Below are positions 1 through 9,169 of a DNA stretch of 64,000 nt, in pieces. The DNA comes from Flavobacterium frigoritolerans (GTDB lineage Bacteria; Bacteroidota; Bacteroidia; Flavobacteriales; Flavobacteriaceae). A program made the translations under genes and the position numbers. Location of the stretch: assembly GCF_025847275.1 (NCBI RefSeq), contig NZ_JAOZEV010000019.1, positions 1 through 64,000 on the forward strand, in the 5' to 3' direction. The stretch's first letter is position 1. Each line of letters begins with the position of its first letter. The notes under the pieces were generated by a model. It was not told the origin of the DNA and did not search any database. It saw only the letters and a program-made list of their open reading frames with translations.

Positions 1-2
1 GG

Positions 3-149
3 TTAGTAAGAAGTCCAGAAATGAAAACGCTACAAAGTATTCATACTTAGCTGCTTGAATATGTTGATGGAACGTATTGGAGAGAATATGCAGGAGAAGA
101 AATTATCTTTTATTTTCTTGGCTCTGATCTTGAAGAATATATAATTTGA
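3..149 (+). pseudogene. C-terminal remnant of an unidentified gene with an in-frame TAG
   Basis: One frame stays open from the window edge to a TGA at 147-149, except for a TAG at 48-50. The 32 codons after the TAG read like an ordinary acidic protein C-terminus (LLEYVDGTYWREYAGEE and on). A strong hairpin terminator lies about 80 bases downstream. Either the upstream gene ends at the TAG and the rest is decayed, or the gene is a pseudogene. I cannot name the family from so short a piece, and chance openness is possible. Confidence 0.25.
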
Positions 150-226
150 TTAATGAAGATGTATCGGAATAAGTAGTAAAAAACACCAGCACTAAACGCC
201 AGATTAAACGGATTCGTAAAAATTAT

Positions 227-262
227 AAAAAAACTCCATTAGAAATAATGGAGTTTTTTTTT
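227..262. terminator. Bidirectional intrinsic terminator
   Basis: A 9-bp perfect stem (ACTCCATTA / TAATGGAGT) with a GAAA loop is flanked by a run of A on the left and a run of T on the right. It can therefore end transcription from both sides: the plus-strand remnant at the window edge and the minus-strand operon ending at 326. Confidence 0.8.
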
Positions 263-325
263 CCTTATTTTTTCTTTTTCGGGTACGAACGTGAGCGAAG
301 TCAAATCAATGTGAGTGGAGTTTCT

Positions 326-1462
326 TTATTTCTTTTCAATTTTAGGAAGCGCTCTCCAAGTGTAGCTTTTATGCACTATTTTCCAATTACCTTCATATTT
401 AAGCATTAAAAAATAATCAGTAAAAGTTCGCTGATTCGGTATTACTATTTCCGCTTTTGCTATTGCTGCATCTTTTTCTATATCAATTGAAATAATACTT
501 CCTATTCTGTTAGACTTTTCGCCAGGTTTTATGTTAGCAATATATTGTTTACCTGAACGTATCCACAAAGTATCTTTTGCTACAGTGTACAAATTAAAAT
601 TTGAATGAAAGGCTTTTCGTAGTCTTTCGGGTTGTCCATTAGTAGTACCTTCTATGTAGTCGATCAATATTTCTTTAATTTGTTCTAAATCATTTTTTAT
701 AACTGTTTTAGGATTCTTAAAGTTGGTTTTTAAAATTGCTATCACTTCATTAGCTACTTTGATAGCAGATGTCGGGTCTTGTCCTGTTACAAATCTGCCA
801 TCAACTGTGTAAAAGGCATCTCCACCTTTTTTAGAATAGACAAAATTTCCCTCATTATTTTTAATTGCTTTGTCTATTGAAAATGGAAATGTTTTGTAAT
901 ATTCAGCATCTTTATTTTCAAATTCATCAGGATAACCAGTAATTTTTTTTCCCGAATAAAGAGACTTTTGTTTTTTATCCTTTAAATAAGCAATTCCTGC
1001 AGTTCCATGGCAAATAGTAGAAATCACTCCGTTTTTGCTATAGATATCCCTTGCAATTTTTTGAATAGTTGTATCTTCTGCTACGCCATACATTGCTGAA
1101 CCGCCTCCGCTATAAAAAATTGCGGAATAATTGTCGGAAATAATTTCAGATGGTTTCATTGTATGTTCTAATTTGTCCATAAACCAACCCTCATATAAAT
1201 ATTTTTTTTGCAAAGTATCAGATGTATTGATGTAGCCAATTGGGATAGCTCCTCCTTTTGGACTAACAAATTCAACGGTGTATCCAGCTTTTATAAATAT
1301 ATCATAAGGAACGACAATTTCTGCAAAATGATTGGCAGCTGTGATTTTAGTATTTCCATAGAAATCTTGATTAGAGGTCACAAATAAGATTTTGTTTTGT
1401 GCAAAAACACTTGTATGATATAGACATACAGAAAGAAACAATAATACTAATGTCCTATTCAT
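326..1462 (-). CDS. Secreted DJ-1/PfpI (Hsp31-like) protein with C-terminal NTF2-like domain
   Basis: 378 residues. A signal peptide (cleavage near VFA-QN) is followed by a DJ-1/PfpI class I glutamine amidotransferase-like domain, about residues 22-245. The nucleophile elbow ISTICHGTAG carries the Cys-His pair typical of Hsp31/glyoxalase III-like members. Residues about 255-378 form an NTF2/SnoaL-like domain of the putative lumazine-binding type. Family knowledge suggests a role in carbonyl stress or protein deglycation, here probably periplasmic; the substrate is unknown. It sits 39 bases after a gene whose product resembles its own C-terminal domain and is likely co-transcribed with it. Confidence 0.8.
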   Translation of the reverse strand: MNRTLVLLFLSVCLYHTSVFAQNKILFVTSNQDFYGNTKITAANHFAEIVVPYDIFIKAGYTVEFVSPKGGAIPIGYINTSDTLQKKYLYEGWFMDKLEHTMKPSEIISDNYSAIFYSGGGSAMYGVAEDTTIQKIARDIYSKNGVISTICHGTAGIAYLKDKKQKSLYSGKKITGYPDEFENKDAEYYKTFPFSIDKAIKNNEGNFVYSKKGGDAFYTVDGRFVTGQDPTSAIKVANEVIAILKTNFKNPKTVIKNDLEQIKEILIDYIEGTTNGQPERLRKAFHSNFNLYTVAKDTLWIRSGKQYIANIKPGEKSNRIGSIISIDIEKDAAIAKAEIVIPNQRTFTDYFLMLKYEGNWKIVHKSYTWRALPKIEKK

Positions 1463-1501
1463 TTTTTTTGAGAATTACGTGGTTAAAAAATCGAAAAAAG
1501 A

Positions 1502-1963
1502 TTATTCCTTCGGTTTGGGTGCTGGAGTTTCGACTGTTTTATGGGGTGTTCTAGTTGAAATTTTATCTACAATAAGCCAACCCTGATTAGTCTTTATGAG
1601 ATTGAAATAATCTGTAAATAAAAGTCTTGAAGTACTGATTTCAACTTTTGCACAGGCAACACTATTTGTAATATCAATAAATACAATACGTCCCGACCAA
1701 TTATTTGATTTAGGATGTTTTTTATAGCCTACAATATACTTTGATTTAGGTACAATATTAAATTCATTTTCAGTAGCATATTTCAATTGCCACGAGTCAT
1801 GAAATGACGACGCAACCATAGCAGAATCGCCTGTGGCTTGTCCATCGATATACATATTAAGCGTTTTTTCAACCAAAGACCAGTCATTTGTTGTATCATT
1901 TGCTTGCGCATTTACATTAGAAAACAATAAACAAAGGGTAATAAATAAAAATACTTTTCTCAT
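1502..1963 (-). CDS. Secreted NTF2-like (putative lumazine-binding) protein
   Basis: 153 residues with a clear signal peptide ending in NVNA-QA, then a single NTF2-like fold domain. LLFTDYFNLIKTNQGWLIVDK corresponds closely to FTDYFLMLKYEGNWKIVHK in the neighbouring DJ-1 fusion, so the two share a paralogous domain. No catalytic residues are obvious; a small-ligand-binding role in the periplasm is the family expectation. The C-terminus is a short proline/lysine-rich tail. It lies between the AraC regulator and the DJ-1 fusion on the same strand. Confidence 0.75.
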   Translation of the reverse strand: MRKVFLFITLCLLFSNVNAQANDTTNDWSLVEKTLNMYIDGQATGDSAMVASSFHDSWQLKYATENEFNIVPKSKYIVGYKKHPKSNNWSGRIVFIDITNSVACAKVEISTSRLLFTDYFNLIKTNQGWLIVDKISTRTPHKTVETPAPKPKE

Positions 1964-2057
1964 TTTTTTAATTTTAAGTTATTAATAATGAGAGCAAATA
2001 TCCTGTATGTAGGTAGTTTAAAGGTTTTAATTTATAAAGTAGAACTCTTAATTTATA

Positions 2058-3098
2058 TTATCGAACTGACTTTGATAATGATTTTTGATATTCAGCAGGA
2101 GTAAAGCCAGTTATTTTTTTAAAAGCTGTAAAAAAAGTAGATTTTGAGCTAAAACCACTATCATAACCCAAACTTTCTAATGTAAAGTTTTTCTCGGTTT
2201 CAAGTAATTTTTTTGCTTTTTCAATTCGATACTCTTTAATGAGATTTGAAAATGATTTACCTAGAATTTCATTTACATATTGAGATAATATATGCTTTGT
2301 TACTTTTAGCTCTTTTGCCGCTTCTTCAAGACTGAAATCTGGATTAAGATATAGTTCTTTTTCAATTATTATTGATAGCTTTTGGCTAATTAGATCCTGC
2401 ATTTCAGTGTCTATTTCTTTATTTTTATATTTCTCTTTTTCTTGAAAAAAAGTAGTTTCAGTACTATTTCTAAAAATTAAAAGCAAAGCAATTAAGTATA
2501 AAATAAATGTAAACGATAGAGCTCCAACGATATATGATGTGTAAGCGGCCAAAGTATATGCTAACCATATCGATGCTACTCCTACAAAGATACTAAGGTG
2601 CCAAACATCTATTTTTTTTAGGCTTTCTTTCTCTTTGATTTTTTGAATAATCGGCTGAATATACTTTAGGGACAAAATAATATAAATAAACCATTGTAAG
2701 TATATTGCGTTTACAATCCAACAGCTCCATACAGCTTGATGTTCGATGTAAGGATAGAAGAAACTTAAAATGGTTATTATTACTAAATAAGGAATTACAT
2801 GTTTTTTCCAATTTTGTTTTTCATTTTCTGCGCAAGGTTTCAGATATAAAAAAAGAAAAGGACCAATCAAAACGCAAGCAGAAAGCCCTATCTGAATAAA
2901 AATATTGGATAGATTAGGATTAAAGTAAAAAAATACAGACTTAACAATTCTGATACTTAGTACCAGTAGTAATAAGGATAAAAAATAATTAGCAAAAATT
3001 TTCTTTTTAGCATTTATAGCAAAATATAGTGAAAGTATGAAACCATTAAAAGCTCCCAAGGCACTAAGAAAGAAAAGCAACTGGCTTGATTCTACCAT
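2058..3098 (-). CDS. AraC-family regulator with N-terminal membrane domain
   Basis: 346 residues. The first about 210 residues hold roughly seven hydrophobic segments, and the C-terminal 100 residues form an AraC-type double helix-turn-helix (LEEAAKELKVTKHILSQYVN, then LGYDSGFSSKSTFFTAFKK and the closing TGFTPAEYQKS). Such membrane-tethered AraC proteins are common in Flavobacteriia and are thought to sense signals at the membrane. It stands first in a three-gene same-strand set 94 bases before the NTF2-like gene, so it probably controls the secreted pair downstream. Confidence 0.85.
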   Translation of the reverse strand: MVESSQLLFFLSALGAFNGFILSLYFAINAKKKIFANYFLSLLLLVLSIRIVKSVFFYFNPNLSNIFIQIGLSACVLIGPFLFLYLKPCAENEKQNWKKHVIPYLVIITILSFFYPYIEHQAVWSCWIVNAIYLQWFIYIILSLKYIQPIIQKIKEKESLKKIDVWHLSIFVGVASIWLAYTLAAYTSYIVGALSFTFILYLIALLLIFRNSTETTFFQEKEKYKNKEIDTEMQDLISQKLSIIIEKELYLNPDFSLEEAAKELKVTKHILSQYVNEILGKSFSNLIKEYRIEKAKKLLETEKNFTLESLGYDSGFSSKSTFFTAFKKITGFTPAEYQKSLSKSVR

Positions 3099-3319
3099 TA
3101 TTTAGTAAATTAATAGTTGTTTATAAATTAATTGGCAATGTATAAAAAAGTTAATACAACTATTTAGATTGGCTTTGCGCTATAAATTTTAATTTATAAT
3201 CAACGAATATAATAAATAACTTTATTACAATTAGTTCTATATTTCAGTTGATTAAGTCAATAAGAAATTATTTTATTGAAAGCTTCTTCAAATCGTGCAA
3301 AAACAGATTTGTAGCACAT

Positions 3320-3350
3320 AAAAAAAACATTATTCTAATGGATTTTTTTA
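3320..3350. terminator. Intrinsic terminator after the monooxygenase gene
   Basis: A stem CATTA / TAATG with a TTC loop lies inside complementary A7 and T7 tracts, about 60 bases past the stop of the monooxygenase gene on the minus strand. The rest of 3099-3408 is AT-rich spacer in which I see no gene. Confidence 0.6.
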
Positions 3351-3408
3351 TGTATTTAATAAATCACAATCTCGTTAAACAAGCTTTGAGCAGACTATTT
3401 CAACCTCG

Positions 3409-4857
3409 TTAATGCCCCTTTTTCTTCAAACATCTTCCTCTCGGTTGATTGCCTTCATGAAGTACAATTTCGGAATGCAGGAATTGTGCAGCCTCAGCAG
3501 AACCTTTTACTTTTGTGGCACTACGTTCCAACATTTCAGATTCAAATTCTGTTAATACACTTTTTCTTATTCCAGTTTTTTTCCATTGTGATGACGGCCC
3601 GCATCCTTTTAAGATGCCTCGAGCTAGTGTGAGCGCATCTAGTAATGCCTGATTTGCACCTTGACCTTTGAATGGGCTCATAGGATGTGCCGCATCTCCA
3701 ATCAGAGTCACTTGCCCTGCTTTCTCCAACATTTTCGATTGGAGTAATTCCCGGTCATATACGGGATAACCAGAAATTTGAGTTTCTAGAGTTGCCGCTA
3801 AAATCTGAGGAATTGGATCATGCCATTGAGTCCTACTACAAGCTTCTTCTTTGAGCGCTTTAGTTCCAAGAGCGCTCAATGCCTTAGCCTCTTCTTCTAA
3901 CATTGGGAAGCTAAGTTGCCACATTACAGAGTCTGATGTATAGGGCATTATATAGATTCGTTCATTACCATTGGCAGTTTGAAATACAGTGGCAGAGTCC
4001 AATAAAGGACTAGTAATATCTTCGAGCACTTTCAAAGGACAAATTCCTAATATTACTATACAACCCAAATAGCGTAAAGGAGTAATTTCTTCATCAATTA
4101 GTAACTTTCGTACCGAACTACGAATACCATCGGCTCCAACGACAAGATCTGCTTTGGAGTTTTTTATTTCGCCGTTTACTTGGAATCTCAGATCTACGCC
4201 TTCGCTTTCAGATTCTTTAAAATCTATTAATTGGTGTCCCCATTGTACAGCATCGTGGCCATTAAGTTGCTGTAATAATGCTAAGCGTAAAGATTGCCTT
4301 GCGATATGTATATTTGAACGTTTTGGAGGTGTTTTAGTATCTGATTGTAGCCACTTTCGGATTCCCCATTCGCCAATTATTTTTCCTTCTGTAGTATGAA
4401 CAATATGTTTTGTTGAGATTACGCCTTCTTCTAACGAGAAAAGTCCCAATCCTTCAATTGCTTTGCTAGCTTGTTGTAAAGTAAGTCCGTAGCCCTGAGA
4501 TCTAGTATCGAAGTTGATATCACGTTCATAAAGGGTAAAAGGAATTCTGCGGTGCAAACAAGCTACAGCTAGAGCAACACCTCCTATGCCGCCGCCAATA
4601 ATCGCAACATGTGGGAGGTTTTCTTTATCAGCAATAGGATGGCTAGAAGAATGAACCAATCCAGATCCGGAACAATTTAAGCATGAGTAGAGATGCCCTT
4701 TTGGAAGAATGGGAGGAAGGGCTTCGCCTTTTGTCTTTTCAAATTGATCTAATGCCTTTTGGTAGTGGAGTCGTACTTTCTTATTGAGTCCTCGACTTTT
4801 TTTACCGCGCCCTTGACATTCTTGACAGATAGTCCAGTTTGTTTCTCCCTTTTCCAC
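3409..4857 (-). CDS. FAD-dependent monooxygenase with N-terminal DnaJ-type zinc finger
   Basis: 482 residues. Residues 1-80 carry two exact CxxCxGxG motifs (Cys11/14 and Cys59/62), the DnaJ-type zinc-finger pattern, enough for one four-cysteine zinc site. A p-hydroxybenzoate hydroxylase-type flavoprotein follows: IIGGGIGG near residues 86-93 (FAD Rossmann loop), LVVGADGIRSSVR (DG motif) and IGDAAHPMSPFKGQGAN (FAD-ribityl GD motif). Family members hydroxylate aromatic or polyketide-like substrates, including TetX-type tetracycline inactivation; the substrate here is not readable. No signal peptide, so cytoplasmic. Monocistronic, with its own terminator. The zinc-finger extension is not part of the standard family. 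Confidence 0.8.
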   Translation of the reverse strand: MEKGETNWTICQECQGRGKKSRGLNKKVRLHYQKALDQFEKTKGEALPPILPKGHLYSCLNCSGSGLVHSSSHPIADKENLPHVAIIGGGIGGVALAVACLHRRIPFTLYERDINFDTRSQGYGLTLQQASKAIEGLGLFSLEEGVISTKHIVHTTEGKIIGEWGIRKWLQSDTKTPPKRSNIHIARQSLRLALLQQLNGHDAVQWGHQLIDFKESESEGVDLRFQVNGEIKNSKADLVVGADGIRSSVRKLLIDEEITPLRYLGCIVILGICPLKVLEDITSPLLDSATVFQTANGNERIYIMPYTSDSVMWQLSFPMLEEEAKALSALGTKALKEEACSRTQWHDPIPQILAATLETQISGYPVYDRELLQSKMLEKAGQVTLIGDAAHPMSPFKGQGANQALLDALTLARGILKGCGPSSQWKKTGIRKSVLTEFESEMLERSATKVKGSAEAAQFLHSEIVLHEGNQPRGRCLKKKGH

Positions 4858-5222
4858 TTTTTTCTTTTTTTTATTTGATCTTAAATCTCCTCTAAAAGAA
4901 AAAAATTAGTCGATACAATTGATGTTTGTTTTTATAGTAAAGTATTGATTATGAGACTAACCACTTCTAATATGATTTAACGTGAGAGTTTTATCTTTTT
5001 TATTACTTAATGATAGTTGTGCAAATTTATGACAAAAGATTACTAGTACAAAAAAATGTTTATTTATTCCTGTTTTTAGAGTTTAAAAAAATGCTTTTAG
5101 TAAGAAAGTCATTTTGTTAAATAAAAGAAGGAAAATAACTTTCTTTATTCTGCACTTAATTTTTTTTTTTTGGATGGAGGAACAAATAAATAAAAATATA
5201 TGTGTTTTTTTAGGATAGTTAT
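4858..5222. other. AT-rich spacer, nothing recognised
   Basis: The stretch between the monooxygenase start and the small ORF at 5223 is very AT-rich and stop-dense. I see no RNA gene, clear promoter consensus or repeat in it. Confidence 0.5.
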
Positions 5223-5441
5223 TTGACTTTAAATAGTTTGAAAAAATCTTCGCGATATCAAGTAAATACTATCTTTTTATGTGTTATTGTGTTTTTTGTA
5301 GGGCATATTTTGTTATTTTTTCTTGAAAAAAATCTATTAATTTATTTGGATATAAAAAATGTAGTTGTATATTCGTACATAATTGATTGCGAATCTCCTT
5401 CACCTTCCTACAAGAAGCAAATCAAAAAAGCACTTTTATAG
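5223..5441 (+). CDS. Possible small single-pass membrane protein
   Basis: 72 codons from a TTG start. The product has a basic N-terminus, one strong hydrophobic segment (TIFLCVIVFFVGHILLFFL) and a lysine-rich tail ending in KKALL. A clear terminator starts four bases after the stop, which suggests that something transcribed ends here. The TTG start and lack of recognisable homology keep confidence low. It lies directly before the hcp gene, so a link to type VI secretion is possible but unproven. Confidence 0.3.
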   Translation: MTLNSLKKSSRYQVNTIFLCVIVFFVGHILLFFLEKNLLIYLDIKNVVVYSYIIDCESPSPSYKKQIKKALL

Positions 5442-5444
5442 TGC

Positions 5445-5486
5445 AAAAAGGGGTATTCTAAAATCAGTTGGAATATCCCTTTTTTG
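5445..5486 (+). terminator. Intrinsic terminator upstream of hcp
   Basis: AAAAAGGGGTATTC pairs with GAATATCCCTTTTTT around a 12-base loop, ending in a T tract. It insulates the hcp gene from upstream transcription. Confidence 0.75.
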
Positions 5487-5553
5487 TTTATACTAGTCAG
5501 ACAATAAGAGGGAATTCTAAAACAATATTTTTAACAACTTAATTATTTTTATT

Positions 5554-5949
5554 ATGGCATTTAAAGCAATTTTAGAATTCGAAGGAAACGAGTACCAAGT
5601 ATTATTTTCAAAAGTAGATATGTTAAGACATACTGATGGTAAAGGAGCTGTTTCATCTGAAATCAAAGGAGGTAGATTAAACTTAAGAGTGAAATCTACA
5701 GACAACACTACAGTTATTGAGCAGGCAGTAAACAGTCAGCACAAACCAGTAAGTGGAAAAGTGAAGTATTTTAAAGCTGATTCAGAGCAAGTGATGAAAG
5801 AACTTTCTTTTGAAAATGCTTTTATTGTATTCTTTAGTGAGCAATTAGATGCTTTAGCAGAAACTCCAATGGTAACTGAGATTACTTTCTCAGCAGAGAA
5901 AATTACTTTGGGTAATGCAACATTAGATAACAATTGGGCTAAAATTTAA
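5554..5949 (+). CDS. tssD: Type VI secretion tube protein TssD (Hcp)
   Basis: 131 residues, the usual size for the Bacteroidota (subtype iii) Hcp family. It begins MAFKAILEFEGNEYQVLFS and contains the typical late strand MVTEITFSAEKITLGN. Hexameric rings of this protein stack to form the inner tube that carries effectors out of the cell; it has no signal peptide, as expected. The gene is bounded on both sides by terminators, so it appears monocistronic, fitting a product needed in large amounts. The VgrG gene follows 214 bases later. Confidence 0.9.
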   Translation: MAFKAILEFEGNEYQVLFSKVDMLRHTDGKGAVSSEIKGGRLNLRVKSTDNTTVIEQAVNSQHKPVSGKVKYFKADSEQVMKELSFENAFIVFFSEQLDALAETPMVTEITFSAEKITLGNATLDNNWAKI

Positions 5950-5968
5950 TTTTTCCTTGATTGATAGG

Positions 5969-6006
5969 TAAGAAGCGGTTTAATACCGCTTCTTATTTTT
6001 TTTTTT
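5969..6006 (+). terminator. Terminator between hcp and vgrG
   Basis: TAAGAAGCGGT and ACCGCTTCTTA form an 11-bp perfect stem with a 5-base loop followed by a run of T. It separates the abundant Hcp transcript from the vgrG-effector operon. Confidence 0.9.
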
Positions 6007-6163
6007 ACAATTTTTTCAAAAAACATTCAATAATATCACTTCTATTTTCAGAACATGATATCTTTTAGCTTAAAATTGAATTCAGCATAAAGAACTTTAG
6101 AAAGAAGAACTTTAGACTATAGGCTTTTTAAGTTAAATAAATAAACTTAAAACTAGTCATATT

Positions 6164-8041
6164 ATGGTCATTCCTAAAATAATTATTGGTATAGATGGTA
6201 AAGAAATCTCACATTTTACTAAAATAGATTTAAAACAAACCATCAATTCTCACCATGAATTTACTATCCGCATTCCGCATTCAGTTATAGAACGACCTAG
6301 AGCGTATACTATGGAAAATGCTCAACAAAGTCTTGGCAAAGTAGTGCACATTAGACTAAGTGCTGCAAATAATTTTTTAGGAATTATAACAAATGTACGT
6401 TACCAACAAGAATTAGGACATGTAGGTAGTCAAATTGTTATTTCAGGATATTCCAAAACTATTTTATTAGAATCAGGCCAAAAGTTAAACTCTTGGGAAG
6501 ATTTTAATTTAAAAGATATGGTACATGACGTGATACAAACTGCAGCAGGTGAACAATTGCAATTTGAAATAGAACCTGAGTTTACTTCTAAAATAGAGTA
6601 CCAAACACAATATCTGGAATCGGATTTTAGATATATTCAGCGATTAGCTAAGCAATACAATGAATGGCTGTTTTATGATGGAGAAAAATTGTTCTTAGGA
6701 AAACCTAAAACAGTAAATGCTCCTATAAAACTAATTTATAATAAAGATTTATTCAATTTGAGTATATCAGTACAGGCAAGACCTAATCAATATAGTGGTT
6801 TTACCTATAACGAAAATAACGACCAATTGTATCAAGCGCAAACTAATGTTGATATTGTAGAAGGTTTACCAAAATTAGGTAAAGATGCGTTTGAAGCTTC
6901 GAGAAAATTATACAATACATCTTCTTATGAGTATGGCCAATTTAGTACTGGTGATGACGTATACTTTGAAACTATTCTAAAAAGAAAACAAGAAAGCACA
7001 GCTGCCGACAGTAATTATATTATTGCAACAAGTGGAAATCCGAAGCTTCGTATAGGTTCTATTATTAATATCGAATCACAGCAAGTACAAGATAAATCAG
7101 AAGTTTTTAGAAAAGGATTAGATAGTACAAAAGTACATTATGACTCTAATGAAATAGGTATTTACATTATTACCGAAATAACACATAGAGCTGCTGAAAG
7201 TGGTGAGTACGAAAATAATTTTAAGGCACTTCCGGCTAAAATAAAAAAATTACCTGAACCTGAAGTAGCTATGCCTACAGCACAAGAACAAAGGGCTGTG
7301 GTTGTGGCTAATAACGATCCTAAAGGCAATGGAAGAGTTCGCGTACAATTACTATGGCAGAAAAAGCAACAATCCCGTACCCCGTGGTTATATGTATTAA
7401 CACCTAATGCAGGAACAAGCGATGTTGTAGATAAAAATCGAGGATGGGTTACTATACCTGAGGTTGGAGATCATGTTATGATTAGCTTTCGCTACAATGA
7501 CCCTAATAGACCTTATGTGTTAGGAAGTATTTTTAACGGAAAAACAGGAGAAGGTGGTAAACTAGACAATCATATTAAAAGCTTTTTTACCCGCAGTGGC
7601 TGTACTATTACTTTTGATGATACACAAAAGAGCATCTTGATTAAAGATCCATCTGAGAATAGTATTTATATGGATGGTGAGGGTAATATTACTGTAAATG
7701 CACCCAAGAACATGACTATAAATGTAGGAGATAATCTAGATATTACGGTTGGTAAAAACATGACTTTAGCAGTAGGTGGTAATAAAAAAACAACTATTGA
7801 TGGTAATAACAACCTAAAAGTAGGAAAAAATAATACAGTAGATATAACGGAGCTCTATAAACTTATTACACATATGTATGAGCAAAAAGTGGGAGCAGAT
7901 AAAACAGTAACGATAAATGGTGATTTAAAGAAAACTACCTCTACAACTACCTACAAAGCCATTGGAGGAGATATTTTGATAAAAAGTTCTGGGATTTCAA
8001 AAGTATTAGGAGCTATTGATGCGAAAGTAAATAAGGGATAA
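6164..8041 (+). CDS. tssI: Type VI secretion spike protein TssI (VgrG)
   Basis: 625 residues. The N-terminal about 370 residues match the gp27-like half of Vgr-family proteins (GIDGKEISHFTKIDLKQTIN onward). A gp5-like OB-fold follows (VVVANNDPKGNGRVRVQLLW, then TPNAG and RGWVTIPEVGDHVMISF), and then repeating short beta strands with a GN/VG rhythm (about residues 500-580) that build the spike needle. It caps the Hcp tube and carries the effectors encoded downstream. It is the first gene after the hcp terminator and heads the effector island. Confidence 0.92.
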   Translation: MVIPKIIIGIDGKEISHFTKIDLKQTINSHHEFTIRIPHSVIERPRAYTMENAQQSLGKVVHIRLSAANNFLGIITNVRYQQELGHVGSQIVISGYSKTILLESGQKLNSWEDFNLKDMVHDVIQTAAGEQLQFEIEPEFTSKIEYQTQYLESDFRYIQRLAKQYNEWLFYDGEKLFLGKPKTVNAPIKLIYNKDLFNLSISVQARPNQYSGFTYNENNDQLYQAQTNVDIVEGLPKLGKDAFEASRKLYNTSSYEYGQFSTGDDVYFETILKRKQESTAADSNYIIATSGNPKLRIGSIINIESQQVQDKSEVFRKGLDSTKVHYDSNEIGIYIITEITHRAAESGEYENNFKALPAKIKKLPEPEVAMPTAQEQRAVVVANNDPKGNGRVRVQLLWQKKQQSRTPWLYVLTPNAGTSDVVDKNRGWVTIPEVGDHVMISFRYNDPNRPYVLGSIFNGKTGEGGKLDNHIKSFFTRSGCTITFDDTQKSILIKDPSENSIYMDGEGNITVNAPKNMTINVGDNLDITVGKNMTLAVGGNKKTTIDGNNNLKVGKNNTVDITELYKLITHMYEQKVGADKTVTINGDLKKTTSTTTYKAIGGDILIKSSGISKVLGAIDAKVNKG

Positions 8042-8078
8042 AGAACAAAAATATAATTAACTTTTAGAAGATTGAAAT

Positions 8079-8672
8079 ATGGATACTCAAAAGGATTATG
8101 CAAATCTTACAGCCCTAATAATTTCACTTTTAATTTCATGGATTACGTATCAGTATTTTATGGATGGTAGTTATATTCTTTTTATGCAAGCTGTTTTGAT
8201 GGGCATAATTTTTTTAGGAATAAGCTTTTTATATTTTATAATTATTAGGCTCTTAATTTATTTAATTAAATATGGGTATATATATTCAAATTTCATTTTT
8301 ATAACATTGATTTCGTTTTTCAGTTTTGCATTGATTTCTTTATTTTTTTATTGTGCTAGTTATTTAGAGCCTTTTGAGAGCATGGTAGAGTATATGGTGC
8401 TATTGAGATATTATTTTATAAAAATTATTCCTTTTATAGCAATTTGTAGTATTGTAATAGGAATTGGTTTGGGATTATTCTTCTATGAAGTTGAGGTTGA
8501 AAAAAAGAATTTACGTAAGTCTAATATTTTTCATTTAGTGATCCTCTTTGCCCTTATTATTAGTACCTTTTTTCTATTTTATAATAGCTATAAAATAGAA
8601 GAACCTAAATTAAATAAAGAATATTTATCTTACAAAGGTTTTAATCAGATCGTTACTTCTGAAAAATTATGA
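8079..8672 (+). CDS. Polytopic membrane protein in type VI effector island
   Basis: 197 residues with about five hydrophobic segments (near residues 7-28, 33-60, 70-95, 105-130, 145-170) and a short polar C-terminal tail. No family recognised. It follows vgrG by 37 bases on the same strand. In such islands, small inner-membrane proteins next to vgrG are often immunity proteins against membrane-active effectors; that role is inference only. Confidence 0.65.
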   Translation: MDTQKDYANLTALIISLLISWITYQYFMDGSYILFMQAVLMGIIFLGISFLYFIIIRLLIYLIKYGYIYSNFIFITLISFFSFALISLFFYCASYLEPFESMVEYMVLLRYYFIKIIPFIAICSIVIGIGLGLFFYEVEVEKKNLRKSNIFHLVILFALIISTFFLFYNSYKIEEPKLNKEYLSYKGFNQIVTSEKL

Positions 8673-8901
8673 AATAAGGTTATTAATGGATGTAAATAAA
8701 GAGGGTCTTGTGGTAGCTTGAGTAACCCTTATTTTCTATCAAATAAAAAAAGAAGTAGTAATAAACGTATTTTCAAAAGACTAAGCTGGAGGTTATGATG
8801 ATTGAGAAAGAATGACATTGGACAATCATTTGTTTATAAGGAAAGTACAACTACAGGTCTATTTAATATTTATTAAAATAACACTAGCATAATGTATAAA
8901 A

Positions 8902-9072
8902 ATGAATATTATAAATACAAAATCAATAATAATTGGATCAATTATTTCGTTGATTATTGCAAGCTGTATTTTTTCAAAAGGCTTTATATGTTTTGAAGCA
9001 GCAGTTCATTTTTTCGCATTCTTCATCTTGTCTTTTATGACCGTGAGACCTATTTTGAAGGCAAAAGGATAA
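8902..9072 (+). CDS. Small membrane protein, 56 residues
   Basis: An ATG-started frame of 57 codons gives MNIINTKSIIIGSIISLIIA followed by a second hydrophobic stretch (AAVHFFAFFILSFM) and a basic end (ILKAKG). It looks like a two-helix inner-membrane protein. It sits alone between the 197-residue membrane protein and the DUF2931 lipoprotein, flanked by AT-rich spacer (8673-8901 and 9073-9169) in which I see nothing else. No family recognised. Confidence 0.45.
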   Translation: MNIINTKSIIIGSIISLIIASCIFSKGFICFEAAVHFFAFFILSFMTVRPILKAKG

Positions 9073-9169
9073 GATTATTGATTAGATGCTGATGATTGTC
9101 GAATGGGTAGTTAAAATATTATGGAATTTGGTATTTTATAGAGAATACATCAAATAATAAGATTAATAA

